DNA from: Proteles cristata cristata
Taxonomy: Eukaryota; Chordata; Mammalia; Carnivora; Hyaenidae
NCBI GenBank assembly: GCA_017311185.1
Contig: JAESUZ010002594.1
Coordinates: forward strand, 186,001 to 250,000
Reading direction: 5' to 3'
DNA: 64,000 nt
Shown: positions 1 to 31,539 of the stretch, piece by piece
Numbering within the stretch: position 1 is the stretch's first letter
Layout: each line of letters starts with the position of its first letter
Made by a program: the position numbers and the translations under genes
The notes under the pieces: model-generated
Seen by the model: the letters and a program-made list of their open reading frames with translations, nothing else
The model's database searches: none
Told to the model about the DNA's origin: nothing

Positions 1-384
1 AGCATTTGAGGGCAGAGCCTAAGTCTTCTCTCTTTGTCTTATCCAGTTCCTGGCATAGAACCAAGTATGTAGCAGATTTTAAAAAGTTCACTGCATTTAG
101 TGGAATCCCACACTTCCAAAGTTAAAATCAGATAGCAGAGCCCACAGCCGATGGAGTCATTCTAGTTCCTAAAAGCCTTGAATTACCTCTGTCACCCCGT
201 CCTTAAAAGGACGCTGGAACTGATCTATCCTACAGTTGTTTAAGATGAGACGTATGGATGTGCCAAATCCTACACATTATATTCTCCCTTTTAGTTGACA
301 TGTGTTGGTCAGTACATATTTTATCTGTGATTAATTGTATCTGTTATTTCCAGCATTCATGTGCTTTATTTTCATGGGTTTGGT
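1..384. other. THEM4 intron 1, unassigned
   Basis: AT-rich intronic DNA with no coding similarity or clear repeat. Confidence 0.6.
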
Positions 385-597
385 TTTGTTGTTGTTGTTG
401 TTTGAGAGAGAGAGAGGGTACTTGTGTGCCCTTGCAAGCAGGGGAGGGACCTAGAGAGGAGAAAGAGAATCCCAAGCAGGCTCTGTGCTGTCAGCGCAGA
501 GACTGACATGGGGCTCAAACTCACGAACCTTGAGATCATGTCCTGAGCCCAAATCTAGAGTTGGTTGCTTAACCAGTTGAGCCACCCAGACACCCCC
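385..597 (-). mobile_element. CAN-SINE (tRNA-Lys-derived, felid type), diverged
   Basis: General structure of these SINEs, read on their own strand: a tRNA-Lys-like head with A and B boxes, a GC-rich middle, a CT-rich tract and an A-rich tail, mobilised by L1. This minus copy has a gttgttg tail and a ccacccagacaccccc head end. Confidence 0.88.
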
Positions 598-728
598 AGA
601 ATTCACGTAATTTAAAAGCCGCGTGATTGAGACTTTTCTAAGGAAATAATCCAAAATAGAGAAAAAGCTATTTTCATAATGTTCCAATGAACATTTTCAT
701 TTAAAGCAGCCAAAAATTGAAAACACTT

Positions 729-950
729 TTATTTTTGTTTGTTTTTAAATGTTTTTAATGTTTGCTTATTTTTGAGAAAGAGAAAGAGCGTGAGCAGGAA
801 GGTACAGAGAGACACACACACAGAATCTGAAGCAGGTTCCAAGCTGTCGGCACAGAGTCCAACGTTGGGCTCGAACTCTCGAACCACAAGATCAAGATCG
901 TAACCTGAGCCAAACTCAGATGCTTAACTGACCGAGCCACCCAGGTGCTC
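729..950 (-). mobile_element. CAN-SINE
   Basis: Minus copy, tail tttgtttgttttt, head end ccacccaggtgctcc. Short duplication aaacacttt on both sides. Confidence 0.9.
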
Positions 951-1140
951 CTGGAAACACTTTAAATGGTTAAGTAAATTATAGTCCATCAATTTAAAAG
1001 ACTATTTTTCTGCTGTTGAAAATGGTGATAATTGAGATTAAGGACATGAGAAAGTGGGCACTAAATACTTTTAAGTGGTGAGGCAGGAAAAAATAAATTT
1101 CTTACTGAACTGCAAGTATGTTAAGAAAGATTACATGTAA

Positions 1141-1408
1141 GGGGCGCCTGGGTGGCTCAGTCGGTTGAGCGTCCAAATTCGGCTCAGGTCATGATCTCAT
1201 GGTTTGTGGGTTGGAGGCCCTTGTCCGGCTCTGTGCTGACAGCTCAGCCTGAAGCTGCTTCCGATTCTGTTTCCCTCGCTCTCTGCCCCTCCCCCACGCG
1301 CGCGCGCGCGCGTGCGTGTGTGTGTGTGTGTGTGTGTGTGTATGCGCACGCGCCCTCTCTCTCTCTCTCTCTCTCAAAAACAAACATTTTTAAAAGTTTT
1401 CTTTTAAA
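1141..1408 (+). mobile_element. CAN-SINE with expanded CG/TG/TC tract
   Basis: Plus copy flanked by aagaaagattacat on both sides. Its pyrimidine tract has expanded into a compound microsatellite. Confidence 0.93.
1296..1376. repeat. Compound microsatellite (CG)n(TG)n...(CT)n
   Basis: Alternating CG, then TG, then CT within a SINE. The CG/TG part is alternating purine-pyrimidine. Confidence 0.92.
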
Positions 1409-1542
1409 AAGAAAGATTACATTTAAGAAAAGTTGGTAGAAAGACATCCAGATGTTAAGCATTGTTTTTCTTAAGATGGAGAGATAATGGGTGGATTTTT
1501 TAAAATTGTTTTTTCTTTCCCAAATTTTCTGAGCTGAGTTCT

Positions 1543-1600
1543 TTTTTTTTTTTTTTTTTCACAAATAGTTTATTGTCAAGTTCGTTTCCATATAACATCC
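1543..1600 (-). mobile_element. Very short L1 3'-end insertion with target duplication
   Basis: Oligo(T) followed by about 40 bp (key bases tttattgtcaagttcg, atataacatcc) like the carnivore L1 3' end, flanked by tgagctgagttct at 1530-1542 and 1601-1613. It looks like an extreme 5'-truncated L1 in minus orientation. Confidence 0.78.
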
Positions 1601-1613
1601 TGAGCTGAGTTCT

Positions 1614-2549
1614 AAAGAGATGAGCAAATCAAAACCACAGGGAAAAAACAAAGGTATAAATCCTGGGCCAGGGAGTGGAATAGTCTGATCCCACTCACAT
1701 TTCCTCTGGGAAGGTGATACTTTGTTCAGCCAGGAAGTTTTTAATTCTGTAGAGTTTTTGAGACCGGCCACTGTAGTGTCCCCGTCCAGCCAGGACGAGG
1801 TACCAACAGAAGGCAGGTTGGCTGCTTGTCCACAGCCCTGCTGTTTTGGTCTCGGGGTGTTGTCCGAGGGTTGTAGGTAACACTGAATCTGAACGGACGA
1901 AGTGGCTGGAAGTCTAATGGCATGGAGTCCATAGCTTCTGTGATCTTCAGTGTTCCAAGATTTCTGCCAAAATCAAAAGAACCAGTTTCCTTTCTCATGC
2001 CTGTGACCATTTGCTTTGTTCTGCTCCTCTTAGTAAGTCACGCTCTGTGCCCCTCCCGGGCCCCTGCTCCGGGCCACTTGCTTCCTGGGCACCGGAGTGG
2101 CAGTGTTGCTCAGTGCTGCAGAGGAGCAGCCTGGGTGGAAGCTGTGGTTACTATGAACCCAAGCGCCTGTCCCCCCAACCCCTTCCTCCCCTTTGTATCT
2201 CTTTCTTGGTAATCAGTTCTGTCACTCACTGTGTTACACAATTCAGAAACCTGGGGTTGGTGCCTGTATTTTTCCCCTTCCCTTTCTCCTTACCAAAATG
2301 GTCACCAAGGTCTGCTTCACACAGTCGTAATTTTCACTTGGGTTACCTCTAAAATCCTCCACACGGGGTCCTCACATCCGGTCTTGGTCCCTCCCACTAT
2401 CTTTCATAGGATGCAGATCACATCTTGTCATTTCCCAAAGAAACCGCTCTGGGAGACCTGCAGACACGACCAGTTCAGGCCAGCTGGCTTAGGGTGGAAG
2501 TTTCCGCAGCCATGCTCCTCCCCTTTCACTGAAACAAGGCCAAGCTTCT
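1614..2549. other. THEM4 intron 1, apparently unique DNA
   Basis: No recognised repeat or exon; short open frames on both strands look like chance. Confidence 0.5.
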
Positions 2550-2880
2550 TTTAGGCCTTGGTTTCATCATCTGTAAAATGGGGATAATAATTAGTACCTA
2601 CTTCATATGGTTGTCTTAAGGCCCCTCAAAACTAAGTCCTTGCTTTTGCATACACTTTTCCCTTGCCTGTAATACCCTTTCTAGTTGGCTAATTTCTGGT
2701 TGTCTAATCAAGATTCAAGTCCCTGAACCAGCCCGCTGGTCCCCATCTGAGATGAACGGTCTTCCTGTGGTTTTCCCACACTCCAGTTCCTCCGCACACC
2801 CTACAGATGACACTGTTTACATGCAGGAAATGTGTGTCCTTCATCACTTTATCTCCAGTTCCTGGCTCACCTGTGCTCAA
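2550..2880 (+). repeat. MIR-like core followed by L2-like sequence
   Basis: catctgtaaaatggggataa plus tagtacctacttcat is the MIR signature. The following stretch (cccttgcctgtaataccctt, gttcctggctcac) resembles L2. Confidence 0.6.
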
Positions 2881-2896
2881 GGGGTTTCTTTTTAAA

Positions 2897-3115
2897 TTTT
2901 TTTTTTTTTAATGTTTTATTTATTTCTAGGAGGGAGAGAGAGACAGCGTGAGCAGGGGAGGGTCAGAGAGAGAGGGAGTCACAGACTGAAACAGGCTCCA
3001 GGCTCTGAGCTGGCAGTCAGCACAGGGCCCGACGTGGGGCTCGAACCCACGAACCGCGAGATCATGACCTAAGCGAAAGTCGGACGCTTAACCGACTAAG
3101 CCACCCAGGCGCCCC
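2897..3115 (-). mobile_element. CAN-SINE, young-looking
   Basis: Perfect 18-bp duplication aaggggtttctttttaaa at 2879-2896 and 3116-3133, with an intact head and tail. It lies 264 bp upstream of THEM4 exon 2. Confidence 0.95.
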
Positions 3116-3379
3116 AAGGGGTTTCTTTTTAAAAAGGAATCCACAGACCTGGACTTAGTGCTGCTCTGCCTGTAATTACTTGGGTGACTTTGAGCACATC
3201 ATTCGTCCTCTGTCCGTTGCTGCCTCCCAAGGAGGTTGGACCAGGTAATACTTGAAACTTGCTTCCACTCTGAAATGACAAATTTCTGGGAGGAGAAGTA
3301 GGAAAATACGCTCTCAGAAAATACAGTATGTTATGAAATAAACTGCACCTCCCATTTTCTTCATCTCTCTCTCTTTTAG

Positions 3380-23136
<19,757 letters not shown>

Positions 23137-23710
23137 AAGAGCTTCTGGTGGATTCGACACCTGTCTGTGTTAGGCTCCCCCTCCTCCAGAAGAAGCTGTG
23201 GTGCCCTGCTGCTCTGCTCACCTGCTGATGAGTCCCCCTCCCTCGCCCCCAATCCTGGTCTTCCTGAGTGCATCTTCAAAATACAGCTGCGGGAGCTCGG
23301 TTGCCATCGTCTGAACTCTAACACAGCAGCGCTTACTTGTGTCTTCTTAGAATAAGTGTCTGGTTCACGTGACTTTGAATGGGCTCCTTAAGACGGCACA
23401 ACCGTGGCGTCTGCCCCATTACTGCCTGGAAAGAAAACTCACACTGAAACCCTTACCACAAACTTGGACATGCCAGAAAACCAAAGGAAGGAATGAGTGT
23501 GTGTGTGCATGTGTCTGTCTGTATGTTATAAATTTCAAAGCTTTGTATAAATTACACATCTTTTTGGCTACAGTAGGAAACACAGCTAGTTCCTGTAGGA
23601 ATCCCTAATCCTAGAGAATAAGCAGCTGTCCCATTTTTAACGTAAATTGTCCCTTATGTCTTACCAACAGTATAGTTTATCGTCACTGGAAGGAGCCTGT
23701 ATTTCTCTCC
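23137..23710 (+). other. THEM4 3'UTR, extent unknown
   Basis: Unique sequence after the THEM4 stop. No canonical poly(A) hexamer was seen. Confidence 0.4.
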
Positions 23711-23714
23711 TAGG

Positions 23715-24480
23715 TATCTTAATCCATTCAGGCTGCTACAGCAACACACCACAGACCTAGTAACTCATACACAACAGAAATCTTTGCTCACAGCTTTGGA
23801 GCCTGGAAAGGCCAGGATCGAGTTAGCAGCACAGTCACCATCTGGTGAGAGCTAGCTTGCGGGCTCATAGCTGGCACCTTCTCACTCTGTCCTCACTTGA
23901 TGGAAGGGGCTAGCGATCTCTAGAGATCCTCTTCTATGAGGGCACTAATCCCAGCCATGAGGGCTCCACTTTATTACTTACAGAATTCACTGTCATGTGT
24001 GCATTAGAATTTTAACATAAGAAGGGGGGGCGGAGCACAAACATACAGACTGTAGCATTAGCGCTGTCCCAGCAAAGTACCATACACTGGGTGGTTTGAA
24101 ACAACAGGAACTCCTTGCCTCACAGTTCGGGGAAGAGAAGTCTAGAGTCCTGGTTTCTACAAGGCCGAGCTCCCTCTCAAAGCTCTAGGGAAGGAATTTC
24201 TCAAGTCTCTCTTCTACCCACTGGTAGCTTCAGGCACTTTGACTTGTACATGCATCACTCCTGCCTTCACATGTGTCCTTACATCATCTTCCCTCTGAGC
24301 ACATCTGTCCACATTTCCCCTAAGGACACCACTCATTGGTAGGGCCCACACTAATGACTTCAATTCGACTTCATTACCCCTATAAACACCCCATTTCCAA
24401 ATAAGCTCACAGTATCACATTATCAGGATTTGGACTTTTAACATATCTTTTGAAATTAAGACAAAGTTCAACCCCTAACT
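23715..24480. repeat. Two adjacent copies of one ancient interspersed repeat, family not assigned
   Basis: Copy 1 (to about 24055) has caggctgctacagcaacaca and cacaaacatacagactgtag. Copy 2 begins cagcaaagtaccatacactg and has ggtttgaaacaacaggaact. Both match a common mammalian repeat that I remember but cannot name safely (MaLR LTR or DNA element). Confidence 0.6.
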
Positions 24481-24612
24481 GAACTTTAGACAAGATGAAT
24501 TGGGAGATATTCTAGGGAACATACTCTGCATCTAATAGAGTGAATAGAATCTATTGTGGACAAGAGTCTGTGCTTCATTTCTTCCCCCCTTATTAAGAGT
24601 TTAAGTCAAAAC

Positions 24613-24839
24613 TTGGGGCGCCTGGGTGGCTTAGTCAGTTAAGCGTCCGACTTTCGCTTAGGTCATGATCTCGCGGTTCGTGGGTTCGAGCCCCGCGTCG
24701 GGCTCTGTGCTGACTGCCAGCTCAGAGCCTGGAGCCTGTTTCAGTCTGTGACTCCCTCTCTCTCTGACCCTCCCCTGCTCACGCTGTCTCTCTCTCTCTA
24801 GAAATAAATAAAACATTAAAAAAAAATTTTAAAAAAAAA
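24613..24839 (+). mobile_element. CAN-SINE, young-looking
   Basis: Flanks aagagtttaagtc; near-consensus body. Confidence 0.95.
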
Positions 24840-24852
24840 AAGAGTTTAAGTC

Positions 24853-25190
24853 GAACCCATATGAAATAGCCGCTTTTGAGGATCTAAGTGGTCAAATATT
24901 GACAATTTCCCATGGCTCAACCAAGTGACTTAGGGATAGCCTGGTGGCACCCTCCTCAGTCCTTGCACAGCTCTAAGGTCAACTGGCATCCGCTGCCAGA
25001 GCCAACTGACCTTGGGATGGCCCAGCCCATGGAAGACTCCCATCTCTAGGGCCCACCTGTAGTCCCCCAGGCTACAAGAAAGGCCCCGGCAGAGGGTCAG
25101 GGTCATAGCAATGGGGAGGTGCCTGACCCACAGCTGTGTGCTCTGCATGTCTGACAACAGCCACCGTTTCTGCCTAGTCTTCCATTTAAT
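24853..25190. other. Intergenic unique DNA
   Basis: Nothing recognised. Confidence 0.45.
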
Positions 25191-25206
25191 GAAACTAGAG
25201 ACTGGG

Positions 25207-25428
25207 AGGGGCGCCTGTGTGGCTTAGTCGGTTAAGCGTCCGACTTTCGCTTAGGTCATGATCTCGCGGTTCGTGGGTTGGAGCCCCGCGTCGGGCTCTG
25301 TGCTGACTGCCAGCTCAGAGCCTGGAGCCTGTTTCAGTCTGTGACTCCCTCTCTCTCTGACCCTCCCCTGTTCACGCTGTCTCTCTCTCTCTCCTAGAAA
25401 TAAATAAAACATTAAAAAAAAAAAGAAA
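25207..25428 (+). mobile_element. CAN-SINE, young-looking
   Basis: Perfect 16-bp duplication gaaactagagactggg at 25191-25206 and 25429-25444. Confidence 0.97.
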
Positions 25429-25444
25429 GAAACTAGAGACTGGG

Positions 25445-26097
25445 CTCCGGTGGGAGCTCTTTCCACTGGCTTTCCATGCATAGTGGGCATGGGTAGAAAT
25501 GTGCAGCTGAAGGAATGAGCCAGCACTGCAGTCTAGTTTCACGAGCTTAGACAGAGAAGGTACTTTAAACATTTCATGTCTTTGAACAGGCTCGCCAAAC
25601 TGCTAAAGGACACCAGACCTTCGCATAAGGCAAAAAGAACTGTCATTCTTCTATTAAATGTGTGCACACCTCCCTTCTGCCCACATCCAAGGTTTTAGTT
25701 CTCCCCCTGCTTGGATGGTGCCTGGGCTGCATTGCTGCGTGTGGGGGCACTGCCCGACTCGAAGGCAGGCTGAGGGGAAAGCTCGCTCGCTGTGAATACG
25801 GGGGTTCCCCACAGCAAGTGAGAGCAAAATGGTTTCCCTGCTTTACAGCAGACTGTTCTAGGCTTGACACAGCCTGCATTCTTGGCCTTCATCATGTTAC
25901 ATTTTGATAAATATGTAAGATTGGCAGAACGTGAGTCAACGGAAGAAGGTGCGTGAGAACCGTGGGGGCCCCACTCCTGTAGCCAGCTTGCTGAGTAGCT
26001 TCTGTGCAGTCCTTCCTGCCCGGCCCCCTCTTTACCCGGGGTGGAGGGGGTAGTGGGCAGTTTGAGCAAAGATTTAAGAACTGCTGCGGCAAGTGTT
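25445..26097. other. Intergenic unique DNA
   Basis: Moderately GC-rich with open frames on both strands; no family recognised. Confidence 0.4.
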
Positions 26098-26113
26098 AAA
26101 ATACCCTTGAACT

Positions 26114-26325
26114 GGGGCGCCTGGGTGGCTTAGTCGGTTAAGCGTCCGACTTTCGCTTGGGTCATGATCTCGCGGTTCGTGGGTTCAAGCCCCGCGTCGG
26201 GCTCTGTGCTGACTGCCAGCTCGGAGCCTGAAGCCTGTTTCAGTCTGTGACTCCCTCTCTCTCTGACCCTCCCCTGCTCACGCTGTCTCTCTCTCTCTCC
26301 TAAAAATAAATAAAACATTAAAAAA
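26114..26325 (+). mobile_element. CAN-SINE, young-looking
   Basis: Perfect 16-bp duplication aaaatacccttgaact. Confidence 0.97.
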
Positions 26326-26532
26326 AAAATACCCTTGAACTATCAGAGCAAACAGAATTAGGCAGTAAGCTTTTGATCTTAACCCCAGGTTTCTAAATGC
26401 CTAGGGAATATAACAGAAAGATACTCATGCAGAAATGTATTGTGGGGGGAATTTAAAAATAAATGATTAACTTTTTTCCTCTAATGGGAAGGTGGAATGA
26501 AATATAAAGGAAGTCAAGAAAAACCTTTTTGT

Positions 26533-26745
26533 GGGGCGCCTGGATGGTTCAGTCGGTTAAGCGTCCGACTTCGGCTCTAGTCATGATCTCAAGGTTTGTG
26601 GGTTCGAGCCCTGCATCAGGCTCTGTGCTGACAGCTAGCTCAGAGCCTGGAGCCTGTTTCAGATTCTGTGTCTCCCTCTCTCTGACCTCCTACTCATGCT
26701 GTCTCTCTCTCTCTCTCAGAAATAAAACATTAGAAAAAGATTTTT
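26533..26745 (+). mobile_element. CAN-SINE
   Basis: Head ggggcgcctggatggttcag, tail agaaataaaacattag. Confidence 0.94.
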
Positions 26746-28000
26746 AAAAACCACAATGAAATACCACTTCATACTAAGTTGGAGATATAAACATAGGGAC
26801 AGATACATTTTTATGGAAATAACAAGTGTCAGCAAGAAGGTGGAGAAATGGGAATGCTCACACACTGCTAATTATAATTATAAAATGGTGCAGCTGCTGT
26901 GGAAAAGTTTGGTGATCCCTCAAAAGCCTAAGCAGAGAATTACCATATAACTGAGCAATTCTATACCTAGGCACGTGTCCACACAGAAACTTATACACAG
27001 ATCTTTATAGCAGCATCATTCATAATAGCCAAAAGGTAGAAACATCCCAAAGGTCCATCAATGGATGAATGGATATACATATTGTGGTATAGCCATACAC
27101 TGGAATATTATTTAGCCATAAAAAGGAAGAAAATACTGGTACATGCTACAACATGGATGAACCTCAAAAACATTATGCTAGGGGCACCTGGATGGCTCAG
27201 TTAAGCGGCCAACTTCAATCAGGTCATGATTTCGCAGTGTGTGAGTTCGAGTCCCGTATTGGGCTCTGTGCTGACAGCTCAGAGCCTGGAGCCTGCTTTG
27301 GATTCTGTCTCCCTCTCTGCCTCTCCCCTATTTGCGCTCTGTCTCTCTCTCCCTCAAAAATAAATACACATTTAAAAAACAACAGAACAACTTTTGGCAA
27401 AGATGTGGAGAAATTGTAACCCTCAAATGACACCGGTTGGGATGTAAAATGGTGCGAGTACTATGGAAAACAATTTGGCAGTTCCTCAAAAAGCTAAACA
27501 GAATTACCCTATGAACCACCAATATATACCCACTGGAACTGAAAAGAGACTTAGATACTCAGATGCCAATGTTCATTGCCACATTATTCATAATAGCCAA
27601 AGGTAGCGACAACTCAAATGCCCGTCAACAGATGAGTGGATGGATGGACGAATGGTGTATAGATCTAAGAGTATTATTCAGCCATTAAAAGGTAATTCTG
27701 ACACACACTACAACATGGATGAGCCTTGAAAACATTATGTTAAGTGAAATAAGCCAGACACAAAAGGACAAATATTGTGTGATTCCACTTGTATGAAATA
27801 TCTAGAATAAGCAAATTCATTCAGAAAGTAGATTAGAGGTTCCCAGAAGCTGAGAATGCAGAGTTATTGCACACTAGATATGGATTCTTTCTGGGGTGAT
27901 AAAAAATTTTGGATGCACAACATTGTGAATTTGATTCATGCCACTGAACGGTACACTTGAAAGTGGCTAAACGGCTAATTCTATGTTATGTATTTTTTCC
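26746..28000 (+). mobile_element. Two old L1 3'-region copies in tandem, split by a SINE
   Basis: Each copy carries the same L1 landmarks: tcattcataatagccaaaag at about 27020 and ttattcataatagccaaagg at about 27585; tacaacatggatgaacctc and tacaacatggatgagcctt. These are therefore two L1 insertions of one orientation, or a duplication. The second ends near 28000 and its tail resumes at 29835. Confidence 0.78.
27181..27388 (+). mobile_element. CAN-SINE between the two L1 copies
   Basis: Head ggggcacctggatggctcag, tail aaataaatacacattt. Confidence 0.93.
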
Positions 28001-28010
28001 CACAACTTTT

Positions 28011-29622
28011 TTCTAAGTGGTTTTAATTATTTGTTTAAGTTTTTATTTAAATTCCAGTTAGTTAATGTACAATGTAATATTAGTTTCAGATGAACACTTT
28101 AGTGATTCAACACTTCCATACACACTTGGTGCTTATCATAACAAGGGCACTCTTTTTTTTTAGTGTATATTTATTTTTGAGAGAGAGAGACAGAGCATGA
28201 GCAGGGGAGGAGCAGAGAGAGAGGGAGACACAGAATCTGAAGCAGTCTCCAGGTTCTGAGCTGTCAGCACAGAGCCCGACGCAGGGCTTGAACCCACAAA
28301 CCGCAAGATCATGACCGGAAGTGACGTCAGACGCTTCACCAGCTGAGCCACCCAGGCACCCCACAAGGGCACTCCTTAATCCCCATCACCCATTTAACCC
28401 ATCCCCTCTCCCCCTCCCACTGGTAACCCACTGGTAATCAGTTTGTCCTCAACAGTTGAGTCTGTTTCTTGGTTTGTCTCTCTCTTTGTTTTCCCCCATG
28501 CTCATTTGTTTTGTTTCTTAAATTCCATATATATGAGTGAAATCATATGGCATTTGTCTTTCTCTGCTTTATTTCACTTAGCATTATACTCTCTAGCTCC
28601 ACCCATGTCATTGCAAATGACAAGATTTCATTCTTTTTTATGGCTGAGTAATATTCCTTTATATATATGTATATATAAAATCGCTCACATCTTTTTTATC
28701 TGGTCACTAGTCCATGGACATTTGGGCTTCTTCCATAATTTGGCTGTTGTAAATAATGCTGTAAACATCAGAATGCATATATCCCTTCGCATTAGTATTT
28801 TTGTTCTCTTTTGGGTAAATACCTAGTAATTCAATTGCAGGATTGTAGGGTAGTTCTATTTTCAACTTTTTGAGGAACCTCCATACTGTTTTCCAGAGTG
28901 GCTGCACCAGTTTGCATTTCCACCAACTTGCAGGAGAGTTAGTTCCCCTTTCTCCACATCCTTGTCAACACCTCTTGTTTCTTGTGTTGTTGATTTTAGC
29001 CATTCTGACAGGTGTAAGGGGATATCTCATCAGAGTTTTGATTTGTATTTCCCTGATGATGAGTGATGTTGAGCATCTTCTCATCTATCTTTTGGCCATC
29101 TCTATGTTTTCTTTAGAGAAAATGTCTATTTATATCTTCTGCCCATTTTTAATTGGATTATTTGCTTTTTGGGTGTTGAGTTGTATCGGTTCTTGTAGAT
29201 TTCAGATACTAACCGTTTATCGGCTATGTCATTTGCAAATGTGTTCTCCCATTCTGTAGGCTGCCTTTTAGTTTTGTTGACTATTTCTTTGGCTGTGCAG
29301 AAGCTTTTTATCTTGATGAAGTCCCAAGAGTTTATTTTTGCTTTTGATTCCTTGCCTTTGGAGAAATACCTAGTCAGCAGTTGCTTTAGCTGATCTCAAA
29401 GAGGTCACTGCTTGTGTTCTCCTCTTGGATTTTGATGTTTTCATGTCTCACATTTAGCTCTTTTGAGTTTCTTTTTGTGTATGGTGTAAGAAAGTGGTCT
29501 GATTCATCCTTCCACATGTTGCTGTCCAATTTTCCCAGCACCATTTGTTGAAAAGACAGTCTTTTCCCCCATTGAATATCCTTTTCTGCTTTGTGGGAGA
29601 TTGACTGAGCATATATTTTCCT
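28011..29622 (-). mobile_element. Carnivore L1, 5'-truncated, antisense, nested in the old L1
   Basis: Reverse-strand L1 text is well preserved: ccagttagttaatgtacaat, cttagcattatactctctag, aggctgccttttagttttgt. Flanks cacaactttttt (28001) and cacaacctttttt (29623) suggest a target duplication. A SINE interrupts it at 28153. The reading frame is broken. Confidence 0.85.
28153..28362 (-). mobile_element. CAN-SINE inside the antisense L1
   Basis: Perfect duplication acaagggcactc at 28141-28152 and 28363-28374. Confidence 0.97.
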
Positions 29623-29635
29623 CACAACCTTTTTT

Positions 29636-29834
29636 AAAAATGTTTTTAATTTGTTTCTGAGAGAGAGAGACAGCGTGAGCAAGGAAGGGTCAGAGAGAGA
29701 GGGAGACACAGAATCTGAAGCAGGCTCCAGGCTCTGAGCCACAGAGCCGGACGCGGGGCTCGAACCCACTAACCATGTGATCATGACCTGAGCTGAAGTT
29801 GGAGGCTCAACCGACTGAGCCACCCAGGCACCCC
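29636..29834 (-). mobile_element. CAN-SINE at the L1 junction
   Basis: Inserted where the antisense L1 meets the old L1 tail. The right flank ccccgcaattttta is a third, diverged version of the same target. Confidence 0.92.
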
Positions 29835-29950
29835 ATCCCCGCAATTTTTAAACGTTAATGTAATATACAAAAACAATTGAACCGTACACTTTAAATGTAT
29901 GAATTGTATTTTAAATCATTTATATCTCAGTATAACTTTTTAAAGTAATA
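29835..29950 (+). mobile_element. Tail of the old L1, separated by the nested insertions
   Basis: acaattgaaccgtacacttt and aaatgtatgaattgtat are L1M 3'-end text continuing from 28000. Confidence 0.65.
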
Positions 29951-30469
29951 CAACGCAAGTACAAGCAAGTACAAGAAAATGGCTTGTCAGAGCTTTCATT
30001 GGTATCAACAGAAGTCCTTTGTCAGCCATATGACAAGGATAAAACCATGTCTGACATACTACATTTTATTGATTTCCTAAAAATAGTATTATAATAAGGT
30101 TTTTCTGATGAAAGCAAAACTATGATTTGTACTGATACAAAAAAATTATCCAATTGTTAAAAAAAGTAAGTGGCCTAGGAAAGGTATCAATCTTGTATCT
30201 GTGATAACTGTTTACTTGGTACATCTTGTTTATTTTACTGCTTTGCCCAAGTAAATGACTATGAAGTTTTCATTTTCTTCCACTCCTGCCTTCTAAGCCC
30301 AGACAACTAGGCATTCTAGACAACTTCCATTCCCACCAGCAAAACTTTTTCAACTCATTCAACTTATCTTTAACTCTTAAAAACCTTTCAGTACAATGAT
30401 CTGAATCTTATCTAATTGCCTAATTATCTAACAAACTGATAAGAAACCAGAAAGTTCCGTCACTGATGT
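29951..30469. other. Intergenic AT-rich DNA, unassigned
   Basis: No family recognised. Confidence 0.4.
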
Positions 30470-30486
30470 CTTAACTTCAAATTCTT

Positions 30487-30665
30487 CTTTCTTTTTTAAT
30501 TTTTAGAGAGAGAGGACGCAAGCAGGGAAGGTGAGGGGGAATCTTAAGCAGTCTCCATGCTGAGTGCAGAGCCTGACTTGGGGTTCAATCTCACGGCCAT
30601 GAGACTGTGACCTGATTTGAAATAAAGAGTTGGACGCTTAACCGACTGTGCCACCCAGGCGCCCC
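30487..30665 (-). mobile_element. CAN-SINE, short tract type
   Basis: Flanks ttaacttcaaattctt on both sides; immediately followed by a second minus copy. Confidence 0.93.
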
Positions 30666-30681
30666 TTAACTTCAAATTCTT

Positions 30682-30896
30682 TTTTTTAAGTTTATTTATT
30701 TTGAGAGAGAGAGAGAGCAAGTGCAGGGAAAGAGTGCAAGCAGGGAAGGAACAGAGAGCCATGGAGAGAATCCCAAGCAGGGTCCTCACTGTCAGCGCGG
30801 AGCCCAACACCACGCTCAGACTCCACACTGTGAGATCATGACCTGAGCTGAAATCAAGAATCAGACACTTAACCAACTGAGCCACCCAGGTGCCCT
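30682..30896 (-). mobile_element. CAN-SINE
   Basis: Tail ttttttttaagtttattt starts right at the neighbour's target duplication. Confidence 0.92.
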
Positions 30897-31116
30897 GAGA
30901 ATTAGGTGATTTAAATGCTAATGGGACAGATGATCCCAAAGTAGATAATGGTAGGAAGATTTTTGTGAAGCAAGATTTTTAGGAGAATTTTTATGTAGCA
31001 AGTTTTCAGGTCTAATTAATAGACTAATGTGAGAAGTGATTGGTATTTCCTGAGTATACACTGTATTTACTTGTGAAAAAAGCCTAGGGGTGATGTTGAA
31101 ACAAAAAGAGGGGTTA

Positions 31117-31474
31117 CTATTTGCAGCTTCGTGGATGGAACTGGAGGGTACGATGCTGAGCGGAATTAGTCAAAGAAAGACAAATACCATATGACTTCAC
31201 TCATATGAGAACTTTAAGATACAAAGCAGATGAGCATAAAGGAAGGGAAGCAAAAATAATATAAAAACAGGAGGGGAACAAAAACATAAGAGACTCTTCA
31301 ATATGGAGAACAAACAGAGGGTCGCTGGAGGGGTTGTGGAAGGGGGGGATGGGCTAAGTGGGTGAGCGGCATGAAGGAATCTACTCCTGAATGCATTGTT
31401 GCACTATATGCTAACTCGGATGTAAATTAAAAAATAAATGAAATAAGTGAAAAAAACTAAAAATAGAAAAGGAA
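31117..31474 (+). mobile_element. 5'-truncated carnivore L1 3' end
   Basis: Perfect duplication aaaaagaggggtta at 31103-31116 and 31475-31488. Text such as gtcaaagaaagacaaatacc and the end gatgtaaattaaaaaataaa is carnivore L1 3'UTR. Confidence 0.88.
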
Positions 31475-31539
31475 AAAAAGAGGGGTTAAATATTGGCAGC
31501 AAATAAATCACAGAGTAGAAGACCAAGAGTTCGTGATAT

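Noticed and set aside
28443..29259. Long plus-strand open frames (127 and 129 codons)
   Set aside because: They are read from the antisense strand of a carnivore L1 and show no independent protein family.
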